Source of the DNA: Chitinophagaceae bacterium
GTDB taxonomy: Bacteria > Bacteroidota > Bacteroidia > Chitinophagales > Chitinophagaceae
Assembly (NCBI GenBank): GCA_022843585.1
Contig: JALHNJ010000001.1
Coordinates: 372,001 to 436,000, forward strand
Reading direction: 5' to 3'
Length of the DNA: 64,000 nt
Shown: one piece after another, positions 1 to 8,754 of the stretch
Layout: every line of letters starts with the position of its first letter
Position numbering within the stretch: position 1 is the first letter of the stretch
Notes under the pieces: generated by a model
The model's database searches: none
What the model was told of the DNA's origin: nothing
The model's input: only the letters and a program-made list of their open reading frames with translations
Program-made: the position numbers and the translations under genes

Positions 1-17
1 ATTTTAAACAACTCAAT

Positions 18-755
18 ATGAAAAAATTTCTCTTATTCGTTTGTATTCTGTTCATGGCTGGAATAGCCAATGGCCAAGAAGAAGAAAAACCTGTATTCGA
101 TAAATCAATTATCGTTAAATGGTCTCCAGCCAGTCTTTCATTTGGGAAAATAGGGTTAGGCTCAGAGTTTAACTTTAAACAAAAGAAATCTATTACACTC
201 AACGTCGGCATTCCCTTTGAAAAAACGCTGGCGGCTGAAATTGACGGTGAGGACCGCAGTCTTATGATGAAAACAATGTCAGTAATGGCGGGCTATCGTA
301 TGTATTTTGGTAAAAAACCAATGCGAGGTTTGTATTTAGAGCCCTACTTGAAATATTTGAAGAATGAAGCCACTACTAATACTGATTTTGAAATTGACGG
401 AACGGAACGGGCTTTTCTGGTAACAAGTGATTACAGTGGTTTTGGTGTAGGAGCCCAGTTAGGTGTTCAGTTTTTGATAGCCAAATTAGTAGCGATTGAC
501 TTTTATTTTTTAGGTCCCGAAGCAAATAGTGCTAAACATGATTTCATGGCACAGGAAACAGGAGCTGGTTTACCCTGGAGCAATGCCGAAGTACAGGATG
601 CTGAGAATGAAATAAATGATTTTGTCAATGATATTCCGTTACTAAAAAACAATCTTGATGTTACAGTGAGTGCTGCCAACCGAAATGTAAAGACCAGCTA
701 CAATGGTTTTTTACCCGGTTTTCGTTTTGGTCTATCTATTGGAATAAGATTTTAA
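18..755 (+). CDS. Putative outer-membrane beta-barrel protein
   Basis: Protein of 245 residues with a clear N-terminal signal peptide (lysines at 2-3, hydrophobic core, likely cleavage after the Ala-Asn-Gly-Gln at 17-20). The mature part alternates hydrophobic and polar residues, has many Gly/Phe/Tyr positions (for example GFGVGAQLGVQF) and ends in a C-terminal Phe, as usual for outer-membrane barrels. This resembles the small porin-like or DUF3575-like proteins of Bacteroidota, but I do not recognise a specific family. It lies in front of metF on the same strand with a 91-base gap that holds its own promoter for metF, so the two are probably not strictly co-transcribed. Function unknown. Confidence 0.7.
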   Translation: MKKFLLFVCILFMAGIANGQEEEKPVFDKSIIVKWSPASLSFGKIGLGSEFNFKQKKSITLNVGIPFEKTLAAEIDGEDRSLMMKTMSVMAGYRMYFGKKPMRGLYLEPYLKYLKNEATTNTDFEIDGTERAFLVTSDYSGFGVGAQLGVQFLIAKLVAIDFYFLGPEANSAKHDFMAQETGAGLPWSNAEVQDAENEINDFVNDIPLLKNNLDVTVSAANRNVKTSYNGFLPGFRFGLSIGIRF

Positions 756-797
756 TATAACTGATTGAATTGGATCTTGTGTCTTTTGCATATTGCT

Positions 798-828
798 TTT
801 GATATGTTTAGCTTCCAGCGTATGTTTG
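798..828 (+). promoter_or_regulatory. Bacteroidota-type promoter for metF
   Basis: TTTG at 798-801, 19 bases, then TATGTTTG at 821-828, an exact match to the TAnnTTTG -7 element of Bacteroidota primary-sigma promoters. The metF start codon follows 18 bases after the -7 element. Confidence 0.6.
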
Positions 829-846
829 CACGAATTTTGACGAGCA

Positions 847-1800
847 ATGAAAGTAACAGACCATATAGCACAGGCGAAAGATACTCTGATTTCTTTTGAA
901 GTTTTACCCCCCTTAAAAGGTAAAGGTATTGAAGCATTATACAAACATCTTGATCCCTTAATGGAGTTCAAACCTTCTTTTATTAATGTTACCTACCACC
1001 GAAGTGAGCATGTTTTTAAGAAAACGGCAGACGGTAATTTTCAAAAAGTGGTCATTCGCAAACGACCGGGCACGGAAAGTATTTGTGCTGCTATCATGAA
1101 TAAATACAATGTTGATACTGTGCCGCATCTTATCTGCGGTGGCTTTAGTATTAATGATACAGAAGATGCGTTGATCAATTTACGTTATCTCGGAATTGAC
1201 AATGTGTTGGTGCTGCGGGGCGATGCAGCAAAAAATGAAACAACATTTGAACCAGAACCGGGCGGTCATAAATATGCAAGTGATCTGTTGAAACAGGTGG
1301 CCAATCTTAATGCAGGAATTTATTTAGAGGACGAACTGAAAGGAACACATAAAACGGAATTCTGTATTGGTGTAGCTGGCTACCCGGAAAAACATTTTGA
1401 AGCACCTAACATGGATACCGACCTGCAATATTTAAAAGCTAAAGTAGATGCAGGTGCAGATTATATAATTACACAGATGTTTTTTGACAATGCAAAATTC
1501 TTCGCATTTGAAAAAGCTTGCCGGGATATTGGAATCACTGTTCCAATTATTCCGGGCTTAAAGCCAATTTATACCAGGAAACAATTAACTGTGTTGCCTA
1601 AAACATTTTCTATTGAACTACCATCTGATCTCAGCACTGCTGTGATGCAATGTAGATCAGATGAGGATGTGGAGAAAGTAGGGACTGAGTGGTTGTTAAA
1701 TCAATCAAGAGAATTAAAGAAAGCCGGTGTACCAGTCCTTCATTATTATACATTGGGTCGACCGTTAATGGTGGCAGAGGTTGTAAAAGGGTTGCTGTAA
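847..1800 (+). CDS. metF: 5,10-methylenetetrahydrofolate reductase
   Basis: FAD enzyme that reduces 5,10-methylene-THF to 5-methyl-THF, the methyl donor for methionine synthesis, in the cytoplasm. The 317-residue length fits bacterial MetF, a single TIM barrel. Recognisable motifs are ISFEVLPPLKGKG near the N-terminus (Glu18, equivalent to the catalytic Glu28 of the E. coli enzyme), NVLVLRGD (Asp126) and DYIITQMFFD (Gln210, folate contact). An exact TAnnTTTG promoter lies just upstream, and an 18-bp hairpin terminator separates it from the convergent parvulin gene. Start chosen at the ATG that keeps the standard N-terminus. Confidence 0.95.
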   Translation: MKVTDHIAQAKDTLISFEVLPPLKGKGIEALYKHLDPLMEFKPSFINVTYHRSEHVFKKTADGNFQKVVIRKRPGTESICAAIMNKYNVDTVPHLICGGFSINDTEDALINLRYLGIDNVLVLRGDAAKNETTFEPEPGGHKYASDLLKQVANLNAGIYLEDELKGTHKTEFCIGVAGYPEKHFEAPNMDTDLQYLKAKVDAGADYIITQMFFDNAKFFAFEKACRDIGITVPIIPGLKPIYTRKQLTVLPKTFSIELPSDLSTAVMQCRSDEDVEKVGTEWLLNQSRELKKAGVPVLHYYTLGRPLMVAEVVKGLL

Positions 1801-1809
1801 GCTAATTAT

Positions 1810-1851
1810 AAAATAAAATAACCATCTACTTTAAGATGGTTATTTTATTTT
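1810..1851. terminator. Bidirectional hairpin terminator
   Basis: Perfect 18-bp inverted repeat (arms 1810-1827 and 1834-1851, 6-base loop) with A-rich and T-rich outer ends, sitting between the convergent metF and parvulin genes. It can act in both directions. Confidence 0.85.
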
Positions 1852-1862
1852 GGGCAATTGAA

Positions 1863-3806
1863 TTATTTTGATATATCACTCAGCACCTTCTTATCTATAA
1901 CTACGGGGTATTTCTTTTTCAACGCTTCATCCCATTGCTTTTCTATGATAGTTTGATAGTCATTTACAATCAATCCCCTTGCTTCGGCAAATGTTCTTTG
2001 TATGGGTTGGAGGTACACATTTACGATGTAAGCAAAGGAAGCAGTATTGTCATTTGTATTTATCAGTGGTGCAGTAACCATCCCTGCTTTAGGAATGGTT
2101 GTTCCAAGATTAGGGATCTGATCCCAGGTATATTTTGAAGAATCAGTTACTACTTTTTCACTTAACCCAATAATAATTTTTCTCCAATCGGCGGGTGTCT
2201 TTTTTAATTCCTTGTAAATATTGGTAGCTACAATCTGATCGGAGCAGAAAAATACAACTGCGTCAGCACTTTGTTTCCAGGTGTAATTCTTTTTGTTTTT
2301 ACTATACATTTCAAGCAGAGCAGTTGAATCACTTTGTGCTTTATCCCACACTTCCCGCTGCATTATTTCAAAAAACAGATTGCCATCTGTGAACTCTGTC
2401 ATTTGCTCTTTAAAATCAGCATTAAAATCTTCCAGGTGATTACGATAATAATCTTTCATTGCTGATTTCTGGTATTCATCCAACACCTGGATATGTGCTT
2501 TGGCACCGCTGCCATCTTCATTAAACCGGTTAGTGCGGCCATAGCCTATCCAATTGCCAACGGTATAAGCAGAATCACCAATAGAAAACAAGGGAGTTGT
2601 TTCGCTGATTAATTTACCAGTCTCTCTCATCGGCTGAAAATTAAACATACTATCTGCCACTGCCCACAAAGCATCATTGTTGAACGAATGCTTTTTGTAA
2701 AGCCCCCGGCTGTTTATCCGCTCATAAATAAAATCGGTAGAAGTTTTCCATCTTTTATCGGCCATTATTTTCTGCTCAATATCTTTTAAGTTGGCTTTGT
2801 TTTGTTCATCAGTAACAATAGGCTTTCTTGAAACTCTTTTCACAATATGCCAGCCATGTGATGTTAGGAAAGGCTTTCCAATTGCTCCATCTTTTGGCAA
2901 CGACCACAACATATTTTCAAAAGCAGGCTCATATTGGCCAACACTTATATCCGGAATGTTTCCGCCGGTAGCTGCACTAACATAATCATTACTGAATTGT
3001 GTAGCCAGTGTAGAAAAATCACTTCCTGCAAGCAGACGTTTGTATATGGAATCAGCCAATAATGAAATTTGTTTTTTTGACGGCTCATCAGAACCCGGAG
3101 GAATGGCTAACAATATTTGCTGCACTTTAATTTTACCTGCTGCTTTTCGTTCACCCAAGTTTTTAAATAGATGAAAGCCAGCTTTGGAACGATACAAAGC
3201 AGAGTGTTTTCCAACCGCTGTATTGAAAACTAAATTTTCAAATTCATAGGGAAGTGTAAAAGCAGTGATAAATCCCAAATCACCTTTGTTTGTTTTTACT
3301 GCCGGGTCGTCTGAATATTGCTGTGCTACAGTTAAAAAATCTGTGCCATCATTTAACTGCTTTAATGCTGCTTCTTTTTTTTGCCAGGCAGTGGCGGTAT
3401 CAACCGCACCATAAGAATTTTTAAAGGAAATGAAAATATGCGCAACATGAATATCTTTTTGGCTTCTTTGAAAAGCTTCTTTTGACAAACGATCCATGAT
3501 AGTCGGGTCTGTCATATAGTTATCTGCAATCTGTGCCCGAAGATTTTTTATTTCGTTTGCTACCTGCGGTAAGGTATCATACCTTCTTTCGTAGGCTTCC
3601 CGAACTTTTAATCTTGAACTAATGTACAGGTCAAGATAGTCACTTATAGATTTTGCTTTATTAGTCGTGGTAGCCGTGTTGTTTTTTTTGTAAGCCTTTA
3701 AAAACTCTTTGGCATCAACAGTTTGGTTGCCATAGGTAAAAAGTGTTTGCGAAGAAGCGGCCGACATTACACAACAAGTAATGGCGGCAAAGATGATTTT
3801 TTTCAT
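1863..3806 (-). CDS. Periplasmic peptidyl-prolyl isomerase with two parvulin domains (SurA/PpiD-like)
   Basis: Protein of 647 residues with a signal peptide (cleavage near residue 19). Two parvulin-type PPIase domains follow: about 115-225 (begins IHVAHIFI, contains GDLGFI and GFHLFK) and about 228-330 (begins IKVQQILLAI, contains GGNIPDI and GWHIVKR). A long C-terminal half of about 300 residues without a recognised domain follows, as in other Bacteroidota SurA-like chaperones. The likely role is folding or escort of outer-membrane proteins in the periplasm; this is inferred from the family. The next minus-strand gene upstream is 29 bases away and encodes a thiol oxidoreductase, so the two may form a periplasmic folding operon. 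Confidence 0.85.
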   Translation of the reverse strand: MKKIIFAAITCCVMSAASSQTLFTYGNQTVDAKEFLKAYKKNNTATTTNKAKSISDYLDLYISSRLKVREAYERRYDTLPQVANEIKNLRAQIADNYMTDPTIMDRLSKEAFQRSQKDIHVAHIFISFKNSYGAVDTATAWQKKEAALKQLNDGTDFLTVAQQYSDDPAVKTNKGDLGFITAFTLPYEFENLVFNTAVGKHSALYRSKAGFHLFKNLGERKAAGKIKVQQILLAIPPGSDEPSKKQISLLADSIYKRLLAGSDFSTLATQFSNDYVSAATGGNIPDISVGQYEPAFENMLWSLPKDGAIGKPFLTSHGWHIVKRVSRKPIVTDEQNKANLKDIEQKIMADKRWKTSTDFIYERINSRGLYKKHSFNNDALWAVADSMFNFQPMRETGKLISETTPLFSIGDSAYTVGNWIGYGRTNRFNEDGSGAKAHIQVLDEYQKSAMKDYYRNHLEDFNADFKEQMTEFTDGNLFFEIMQREVWDKAQSDSTALLEMYSKNKKNYTWKQSADAVVFFCSDQIVATNIYKELKKTPADWRKIIIGLSEKVVTDSSKYTWDQIPNLGTTIPKAGMVTAPLINTNDNTASFAYIVNVYLQPIQRTFAEARGLIVNDYQTIIEKQWDEALKKKYPVVIDKKVLSDISK

Positions 3807-3835
3807 AGTATATAATATTCAGAAAAGACGATTGC

Positions 3836-5266
3836 TTATTGTCCCTTCATCTTCAATTGCAGTACCTCATCAATTTGCTGGTAACTCAGTTTCTTGGCAA
3901 TAATCCGCTTGTCTTTGTCCAGCAAATATAATGTAGGGAACGATTGTATATCGTATAACTGTGAGTAGCCGGGAATGCCTGCAGTAATTCTTGCCTTGTC
4001 ATCTGCTTTGGAGTAATAAACATGTGCCCACTCCTGCAAATGATATTCATTTACAAAACCCATCCAATCTTTTTTAGGCGCATCGGTTTCTTTGGCTACT
4101 GCAAATATTTTTAATCCCGCAGCTTTCCATTTTGCATGATAAAAGGAATCTAGTTTTGGAAGCACTTCTTTACAATGACCACAAGCCGGATCCCAAAAAG
4201 CTACCACTGTGTAAGCAGCCTCTATGTCATACATAGAAATTGTTTTACCGCTTGAATCGGGTAAGGCAATTTCTGCAGCAGGAGTGCCCATTATATTTGC
4301 CATCAGGCTATAAGCTCTGTCGGTAATTGTTTTCTTCCCTTGTTCGTTAAGCCATGAATAGTTCTTATTCGCAAAATATTTTTCAAACAGGTGAACAAAC
4401 ACCTGATCTTCCCACATGTATTTTTGATTCAGGTAACGGTTCACAAATTTTATTAGCAAAAAGCGGCTCATCTCTTCGTTTATGGATGCGGGACCGAGCA
4501 TAAAGTCTAATTCTTTAATAACAGAATCTGGTTGTGGCACTACTAATTGCTCAAAGTATTTGTCAACCTTATCTTCAAAAAAAGGAGTGTAGGATAAACG
4601 GCCATCCCAAAAATTTACACCATCCCAAAAATGACCTTTATAATATGCATAGGCCGCCAGCGAATCTTCTTTGGTAGCAGGGTCTTTTAACTTACCTGTA
4701 AGTACTGGCTCCTGCATAGATGCTAAGAGTGTACTGAGAATAGTGCCCTGATTTTTGGTAATGATATTTTCACGATAAGCAGATACTGCACTATCTTCCT
4801 TAATAAGTTGTGTTGCAATTAAAACAGAATCTGTTTTTGAAGCTGTTTTTATTTGTTGTTGCAAACCCGCAATTTTTTGTCCTTTTGCAGACATGAATTG
4901 CTGGTAACCGGTAAACATTACATTGTCTGGAGAGTTTTGAAATTGAACGCCATTTTTTATTGTGGCAGTATCCGCAATGATGGAGAATTTTTGTTGCTTA
5001 TCAATTAATATTTCAAAAAAACCAGTCTTATTTGGATAGCCAACTAAATAGATGCCACCGGGTAGTTTTTTATTGCCCTTAAAAACAGCTTCACTTTTCT
5101 CATTCAGCAAAGCAGAATCAATGATGGGATAGGTTTTACCAAAATAGTGACCCAGGTAAATGTATTGCTTCTTAAATGGCTTAAACGTTACTTTAATTTC
5201 GTAAGCATTTTGAGCAAAAACAGTAGTAGAACAAAGTAGCGTCAGTAGAAATAATCCTTTTTTCAT
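3836..5266 (-). CDS. TlpA-like thioredoxin-fold lipid/periplasmic oxidoreductase (DUF4369/DUF5106 type)
   Basis: Protein of 476 residues with signal peptide (ends near Ala18). Domain order typical of Bacteroidota TlpA-like proteins: DUF4369-like beta domain (about 20-110), helical DUF5106-like middle (about 150-310), then a thioredoxin/AhpC-TSA fold (about 330-470). The redox motif is Cys362-Gly-His-Cys365 in WDPACGHCKEVLP, with the later cis-Pro region near SFPTLYLLD. It is expected to reduce or isomerise disulfides on exported proteins. It lies 29 bases upstream of the parvulin gene on the same strand, so both probably serve envelope protein folding. Divergent from rlmD across a 158-base gap. 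Confidence 0.85.
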   Translation of the reverse strand: MKKGLFLLTLLCSTTVFAQNAYEIKVTFKPFKKQYIYLGHYFGKTYPIIDSALLNEKSEAVFKGNKKLPGGIYLVGYPNKTGFFEILIDKQQKFSIIADTATIKNGVQFQNSPDNVMFTGYQQFMSAKGQKIAGLQQQIKTASKTDSVLIATQLIKEDSAVSAYRENIITKNQGTILSTLLASMQEPVLTGKLKDPATKEDSLAAYAYYKGHFWDGVNFWDGRLSYTPFFEDKVDKYFEQLVVPQPDSVIKELDFMLGPASINEEMSRFLLIKFVNRYLNQKYMWEDQVFVHLFEKYFANKNYSWLNEQGKKTITDRAYSLMANIMGTPAAEIALPDSSGKTISMYDIEAAYTVVAFWDPACGHCKEVLPKLDSFYHAKWKAAGLKIFAVAKETDAPKKDWMGFVNEYHLQEWAHVYYSKADDKARITAGIPGYSQLYDIQSFPTLYLLDKDKRIIAKKLSYQQIDEVLQLKMKGQ

Positions 5267-5412
5267 ACGTAAGAATAAATCAGGTAAAGTTATCTAAAAA
5301 CTCCAAGCCGCTGAAGCGTAAAAGTGAAAAGTTCTCTAAAGAGGCGGATGGGGACAATTTCGTTGCTTTTAAAAGGGTAAAGACGATGTTTATTCCCTTT
5401 ACCGGTTAGGGG

Positions 5413-5420
5413 TATATTTG
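5413..5420 (+). promoter_or_regulatory. -7 promoter element for rlmD
   Basis: TATATTTG, an exact TAnnTTTG match, only four bases before the GTG start codon. No good -33 TTTG is seen at the right distance. Transcription from here would give a nearly leaderless mRNA. Confidence 0.45.
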
Positions 5421-5424
5421 CGCC

Positions 5425-6831
5425 GTGAAAAGAAAAAAGAAAAATATACTACTGGAGAAAGTATTGGTAGAAGACTATGCCGCAGAAGGCAAAAGCCTGG
5501 CCCGGTTAGATGGAAAAGTTGTTTTTATAGAAGGGGCGGTGCCGGGAGATCTGGTAGATGTACAGCTTTCCAAAAGTAAAAAGGACTGGGCGGAAGGAAG
5601 AGCAGTACAGATTCACTCATTTTCTGCTGATAGGGTTATTCCTTTTTGCTCCCATTTTGGAGTATGCGGCGGTTGCCAATGGCAAATGCTGCCGTATGAA
5701 AAGCAATTGCAATATAAGACCCAGCAAGTAACAGATGTGTTGACACGGATTGGCAAAGTAGCATTACCTGCTATAGAACCTATTATTGGTGGAGCAGAAA
5801 CAAGGTATTACCGGAATAAACTGGAGTATACCTTTGGAAACAAGCGATACCTGCTAAAAGAAGAAATTAAAGATGACACTGTCAATGGTATGCAGGATGT
5901 GGCGGGGTTTCATGCCAAAGGGTTTTTTGATAAAGTGGTAGATATTCAAACCTGTTATTTACAAGCCGAACCGACCAATGAAATTAGATTGGCGGTAAAA
6001 GAATTTGCTATTCAGCAGGGCTGGCTTTTTTATGATATTCGTAATCATGTTGGTTTTTTAAGAACCATGCAGGTGCGACTTTGTACTACCGGTGAACTGA
6101 TGGTAAATATCATGGTAGGTGAAGATGATGCAGCTAAAATAAAATTGCTGATGGAATATGTCGCCAATAAGTTCCCATCTATTACTACATTGCTCTATAC
6201 GGTTAACTTAAAATGGAATGATAGTTTGTTTGACTTGGAGCCGGTAACTTATTCAGGCAAAGGGTATGTGATTGAAAAATTAGAAGACTTTCAATTTAAA
6301 ATCGGACCAAAATCTTTTTTTCAAACCAATACTAAGCAGGGTGAACGGCTGTACCAGGTAACAAGAGAGTTTGCAGAGTTGACGGGCAATGAAATTGTGT
6401 ATGATCTGTATTGCGGCACCGGGAGCATCGGCATTTTTGTAAGTGGTAAAGCCAAAAAAATTATTGGGGTAGAGATGATCGCAGCCGCAATAAACGATGC
6501 CAAAGAAAATGCAGCATTGAATAATTTAACGGGAGCAGCATTTTTTGCCGGCGATGTAATTGATATTTGCAATGATGAATTTTTTGCTACACATGGCCGG
6601 CCGGATGTAATTATTACTGACCCGCCAAGAGGCGGTATGCATGATAAACTGGTACAGAAAATTTTGGATATCGCCGCACCAACCGTTGTATATGTAAGTT
6701 GCAACCCGGCTACCCAGGCAAGAGATCTGCAATTGCTGGATGCAAAATACGCCGTAACAAAAGTGCAACCGGTTGATATGTTTCCGCATACACACCATAT
6801 AGAAAATGTGGTGCAATTGAAGTTGAAATAA
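5425..6831 (+). CDS. rlmD: 23S rRNA (uracil-1939-C5)-methyltransferase RlmD-type
   Basis: SAM-dependent RNA m5U methyltransferase of the RumA/RlmD family, 468 residues. An N-terminal TRAM RNA-binding domain (about 8-65) is followed by the iron-sulfur cluster cysteines Cys75, Cys81 and Cys84 (PFCSHFGVCGGC) plus Cys177 (IQTCYLQ). The Rossmann methyltransferase domain contains YDLYCGTGSIGIF, the DPPRGG motif and the catalytic Cys426 in VSCNPATQARD. The start codon is GTG; no ATG exists near the TRAM domain start and the basic N-terminus is typical. RlmD is the best guess for the target, but RlmC or a dual enzyme cannot be excluded from sequence reading. Confidence 0.9.
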   Translation: MKRKKKNILLEKVLVEDYAAEGKSLARLDGKVVFIEGAVPGDLVDVQLSKSKKDWAEGRAVQIHSFSADRVIPFCSHFGVCGGCQWQMLPYEKQLQYKTQQVTDVLTRIGKVALPAIEPIIGGAETRYYRNKLEYTFGNKRYLLKEEIKDDTVNGMQDVAGFHAKGFFDKVVDIQTCYLQAEPTNEIRLAVKEFAIQQGWLFYDIRNHVGFLRTMQVRLCTTGELMVNIMVGEDDAAKIKLLMEYVANKFPSITTLLYTVNLKWNDSLFDLEPVTYSGKGYVIEKLEDFQFKIGPKSFFQTNTKQGERLYQVTREFAELTGNEIVYDLYCGTGSIGIFVSGKAKKIIGVEMIAAAINDAKENAALNNLTGAAFFAGDVIDICNDEFFATHGRPDVIITDPPRGGMHDKLVQKILDIAAPTVVYVSCNPATQARDLQLLDAKYAVTKVQPVDMFPHTHHIENVVQLKLK

Positions 6832-6875
6832 CAGTTAAAATAAGTTTTTATACAAAACCGCCAATTAATTAAAAC

Positions 6876-6883
6876 TATTTTTG
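6876..6883 (+). promoter_or_regulatory. -7 promoter element for rhomboid gene
   Basis: TATTTTTG, an exact TAnnTTTG match, four bases before the ATG at 6888. No clear -33 element at 19-20 bases. Confidence 0.4.
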
Positions 6884-6887
6884 CCCT

Positions 6888-7625
6888 ATGAGTAATTTTC
6901 GACCAACCCGTGTAGATAGATTTCCGCCGATCGTAAAAAATCTTATCATTATTAATGTATTGGTGTTTGTAGCGCAGCTGCTATTACAAGATTATGAATT
7001 GACAGAAAAGGTGATGATGTGGCCTCTAATGCCAGAAAAGTTACATGCTTTTTTAGTTGAGCATGGCGGACTGGAAAGCTCTCAAAAATTTCAGCCTTAT
7101 CAGGTTGCCACGCACATGTTTGCGCATTCTCCTTCCATAATTTTCCATATATTTTTTAACATGTTTGCTTTGTTTATGTTTGGAAGAGTGTTAGAAAATG
7201 TATGGGGTCCCAAACGATTTTTATTCTTTTACCTTGCTTGTGGTGTTGGTGCTGCTGCACTTCACCTTGCTATTCAATACTTTCGTTGTGAGCAATTGTT
7301 ACAACTAGCAGAAGCTAACGACATGATAGGAGTGCAGGCTAAAATTGGAGCTGCAGCTCCAGCATTAGGTGCTTCCGGAGCCGTAATGGGGGTGATGGCA
7401 GCTTTTGCACTCACTTTTCCGAACACAGAATTACATATAATGTTTATTCCAGTGCCTGTAAAAGCCAAATGGGCTATTCTGGGTTTTGTAGCCCTTGATT
7501 TATTTGGAGGCGTTGCACAAGTAACAGGTGACAATATTGCTCACTTTGCTCACCTTGGTGGTGCCTTAACAGGCTTTATTATTGTAATGATCTGGAACAA
7601 AACCAACAGAAAGACGTTGTATTAA
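6888..7625 (+). CDS. Rhomboid-family intramembrane serine protease
   Basis: Integral membrane protein of 245 residues with six or more hydrophobic segments. All elements of an active rhomboid are present: His87 and Asn91 in FHIFFNMFALFMFG (oxyanion side), the catalytic Ser163 in GASGAVMG, and the catalytic His222 in HFAHLGGALTG. It cleaves single-pass membrane proteins within the membrane; the substrate is unknown. A second rhomboid-family gene follows after 72 bases on the same strand and lacks the catalytic His, so the two may act as a pair. Confidence 0.9.
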   Translation: MSNFRPTRVDRFPPIVKNLIIINVLVFVAQLLLQDYELTEKVMMWPLMPEKLHAFLVEHGGLESSQKFQPYQVATHMFAHSPSIIFHIFFNMFALFMFGRVLENVWGPKRFLFFYLACGVGAAALHLAIQYFRCEQLLQLAEANDMIGVQAKIGAAAPALGASGAVMGVMAAFALTFPNTELHIMFIPVPVKAKWAILGFVALDLFGGVAQVTGDNIAHFAHLGGALTGFIIVMIWNKTNRKTLY

Positions 7626-7697
7626 ATAAGAATAAATAATAAAAAGTCAAAATATAGCGACCTTTGTAATTGACTTTTCACCATTGTCAATTTACCA

Positions 7698-8627
7698 ATG
7701 TACTCCGAGAAAAAATACAAACAGAAAATAACACTGGGACAGAGCGATAATGCACTGATATTGCTGATTGCTATTTGTCTTATTACATATGTTGGGCTTG
7801 CCTTTATGAAGGCAGTATCGTATTTCACTTACCAGCAAGACCTGGCACTTCCTTTTTTTAATAAGAATGTATTGGGCTTATTTGTGTTGCCTGCTGATAC
7901 AGATAAATTATTAAGCAAGCCGTGGACTATCATCACTCATATGTTTGTGCATGATAATGTTTGGAGGGTTTTTACCAATATGATCTGGCTCTGGGCTTTT
8001 GGCTATATCATGCAGGATATTACCGGTAACAAAAAAATAATCCCTGTTTTTATATATGGAGCTTTAGGCGGTGCCATAGCTTTTTTATTAGCTGCTAACC
8101 TGATGCCATCACTAAAAGAACAACTTCCTTTTGTTACCACTATGGGAGCTTCCGCAGGTGTGATGGCAGTAGCTATCACTATCACAATGATAGCACCGGG
8201 CTATAAAATTTTCCCCTTATTAAGTGGTGGTATGCCGTTATGGGTATTAACAGCTTTTTACGTTGTTACCAGCTTACTTACTATTTCTTTTAGCGATACG
8301 ATCAACATTATAATAAATGTAGCAGGTGCCTTAACGGGTTTCTTATTTATATTCTTTCTGCGTCGTGGGTATGACTGGAGCAACTGGATGAGTAATTTCT
8401 TTGATTGGTTTGGCAATCTTTTTAACCCAAACAAACAAAGCAAGAACAGGAATCTGAAAGAAGAACTTTTTTATAAATCTACATCGGCTCCGTACATTAA
8501 AACTCCCAATGTAACAACCCAACGGGTAGATGAAGTTTTGGAGAAAGTTCATCAAATGGGCTACGACCATCTTTCAGAAGAAGAGAAAGACCTATTACGA
8601 AGAGCCAGCGAAGATGATATAAATTGA
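7698..8627 (+). CDS. Rhomboid-family protein lacking the catalytic His, with C-terminal DUF6576-like tail
   Basis: Membrane protein of 309 residues. The rhomboid core is recognisable: TNMIWLWAFG (Asn94), Ser152 in MGASAGVMA, and a last helix INVAGALTGFLF that aligns with AHLGGALTGFII of the neighbour. At the catalytic His position there is Asn207, and the conserved His of the HxxxN motif is Arg90. The Ser-His dyad is therefore broken, as in iRhom-type pseudoproteases. A soluble tail of about 80 residues ends in RVDEVLEKVHQMGYDHLSEE, the DUF6576-type helical motif found on Bacteroidota rhomboids. It probably binds clients or the neighbouring protease rather than cleaving; that is inference. 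Confidence 0.8.
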   Translation: MYSEKKYKQKITLGQSDNALILLIAICLITYVGLAFMKAVSYFTYQQDLALPFFNKNVLGLFVLPADTDKLLSKPWTIITHMFVHDNVWRVFTNMIWLWAFGYIMQDITGNKKIIPVFIYGALGGAIAFLLAANLMPSLKEQLPFVTTMGASAGVMAVAITITMIAPGYKIFPLLSGGMPLWVLTAFYVVTSLLTISFSDTINIIINVAGALTGFLFIFFLRRGYDWSNWMSNFFDWFGNLFNPNKQSKNRNLKEELFYKSTSAPYIKTPNVTTQRVDEVLEKVHQMGYDHLSEEEKDLLRRASEDDIN

Positions 8628-8754
8628 TAAGTTCAAGGTTCTCTTAGCAGATATTCCTTTGTACTTTATTGCGTTTCAACAATTGAAATATGCCTCTTGT
8701 CAAGAACTCTGGTTGTACGGATGGCTATTCTTCTCTTTTTCTTAAATTGCATCA

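Noticed and set aside
897-925. CCCCCC/AAAAGG stretch in metF as a repeat insertion
   Set aside because: The encoded PPLKGKG is part of the normal MetF N-terminal motif.
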